Below, piece by piece: positions 63,449 through 64,000 of a stretch of DNA of 64,000 nucleotides. A model generated the notes under the pieces. The model was given only the letters and a program-made list of their open reading frames with translations. It was not told where the DNA came from and searched no databases. Numbering within the stretch: the first letter of the stretch is position 1; each line of letters begins with the position of its first letter. The position numbers were made by a program, and so were the translations under genes. The DNA comes from CAWBRT01 sp963791145 (GTDB lineage Bacteria; Acidobacteriota; Terriglobia; Terriglobales; Acidobacteriaceae): NCBI GenBank assembly GCA_963791145.1, contig CAWBRT010000011.1, forward strand, positions 124,001 to 188,000. The letters are read 5' to 3'.

Positions 63449-63471
63449 GTATACCTTCCGCGAATCCGGTC
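63449..63471. repeat. 23-bp repeat, second copy
   Basis: GTATACCTTCCGCGAATCCG plus GTC; one mismatch to the copy at 33388. It lies about 95 nt upstream of the YtxH gene. Confidence 0.6.
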
Positions 63472-63543
63472 CAGCTTTCGGATTTCACTTTCGCCGATCC
63501 GGGTGCTACGATCCTTGTTCTGAAATTCTGAGGAGGAAATCTC

Positions 63544-63861
63544 ATGGCTGACGATACTGGCAATGGAATCCTGTGGTTCTTGGCTGGCCTGGGAGTTGGC
63601 GCGGCGCTGGGCGTTTTGTATGCCCCCAAATCGGGCCAGGAAACCCGCGACGCGATCCTGAATGCGGCCGAGGAAGGAACCGATACGGTGCGCGAGCGCG
63701 CCCGCCACTACCGCGAACAGGCGGAGGAAGCCGTGGGCCGTGGACGCGAGTACGTGAATCAGCAGACAGATCAGATCCGCTCGGCCTTCGAGGCCGGCCG
63801 CCAGGCGTATCGCGAAGCGACTTCAGCGCCCTCCCCAGAAGGAAGCGCACCCAAACCTTAG
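63544..63861 (+). CDS. YtxH-family envelope/stress protein
   Basis: 105 residues. GAGGAGG lies before the ATG. N-terminal membrane helix with the YtxH signature (GILWFLAGLGVGAALGVLYA, PKSGQETRDAIL), then a long charged amphipathic helix (RERARHYREQAEEAVGRGRE) and a Pro/Ser tail. Family members are often stress-induced in Bacillus; the function is unclear. Confidence 0.9.
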   Translation: MADDTGNGILWFLAGLGVGAALGVLYAPKSGQETRDAILNAAEEGTDTVRERARHYREQAEEAVGRGREYVNQQTDQIRSAFEAGRQAYREATSAPSPEGSAPKP

Positions 63862-63917
63862 CCGTAATATCACAAGCGCCGGCCAGGCGGCTCGGCACAT
63901 GTTGGGCTTGAAACATT

Positions 63918-64000
63918 ATGAACGAAACTCTGCTGACGGTGTTCGTGGGGATCACGGCGCTTGCCATCATCATCCAGATGGGAGTGCTGATCGCCCTGTA
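63918..64000 (+). CDS. Membrane protein, truncated by window end
   Basis: Only the first 27 residues are visible, MNETLLTVFVGITALAIIIQ then MGVLIAL, an N-terminal membrane helix. The ATG at 63918 lies 57 nt after the YtxH gene, so both are probably one unit. Similar small membrane proteins often follow YtxH genes in this phylum. The remainder lies outside the window. Confidence 0.65.
   Translation, partial: MNETLLTVFVGITALAIIIQMGVLIAL

Overview
The window is GC-rich (roughly 60%) chromosomal DNA, most likely from an Acidobacteriota member of the Terriglobia type. This assignment is an inference. It rests on the VWFA-related secreted protein, the M13 and M20 peptidases, the MbfA ferritin-like exporter, a PxpBCA cluster, many small uncharacterised secreted proteins, an orphan type III polyketide synthase and abundant intergenic repeats. 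No rRNA or CRISPR array is present. One tRNA-Ala(CGC) lies on the minus strand at 6112-6187.

Layout. 1-2695: aldehyde dehydrogenase (cut by the window edge) divergent from a LysR regulator. 2744-6111: a probable acquired segment next to tRNA-Ala, with a frameshifted OLD-family ATPase/TOPRIM nuclease and a complete ISL3 element with 8-bp target duplications. 6438-11694: ribA, a Nudix hydrolase, a cold-shock protein, DNA polymerase X and two membrane proteins. 12182-12396: a REP/BIME-like unit around a truncated REP-associated transposase. 12582-21373: DUF4189 protein, mbfA, M13 peptidase, amidase, a MITE and secreted proteins. 21519-24284: a peroxiredoxin with an in-frame UGA at the peroxidatic position followed by a bSECIS-like hairpin, then thiG and an acyltransferase. 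24335-27158: three tiny Cys-rich genes, a Crp/Fnr regulator, a histidine kinase and a receiver protein, sharing copies of a 16-bp operator-like motif. 27340-36502: MA-like peptidase, FtsB, phosphohexomutase, CutA, VWFA protein, AmiC-like amidase, GerMN protein, Rph. 36684-47548: two-component system, type III PKS, cytidylate kinase-like protein, PxpBCA, amino acid permease. 47770-52855: dnaK, dnaJ and hspR with a HAIR operator over the dnaK promoter, interrupted by a GIY-YIG nuclease gene flanked by inverted repeats. 53135-64000: sensor kinase and NarL-type regulator, rubrerythrin-like protein, M20 peptidase, purC-cvpA-fis-like cluster, TPR protein, SDR and YtxH protein.

Three genome-scale patterns recur. 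Many genes have a -10 hexamer exactly 6 nt before the start codon, which implies leaderless mRNAs. Intergenic gaps carry tandem heptanucleotide repeats with locus-specific sequence but a constant 7-nt period, together with at least four copies of a REP-like hairpin. At least eleven conserved genes show single-base frameshifts, often in G/C runs. That suggests uncorrected indels in the assembly, so broken genes here should be read as probably intact in the organism.
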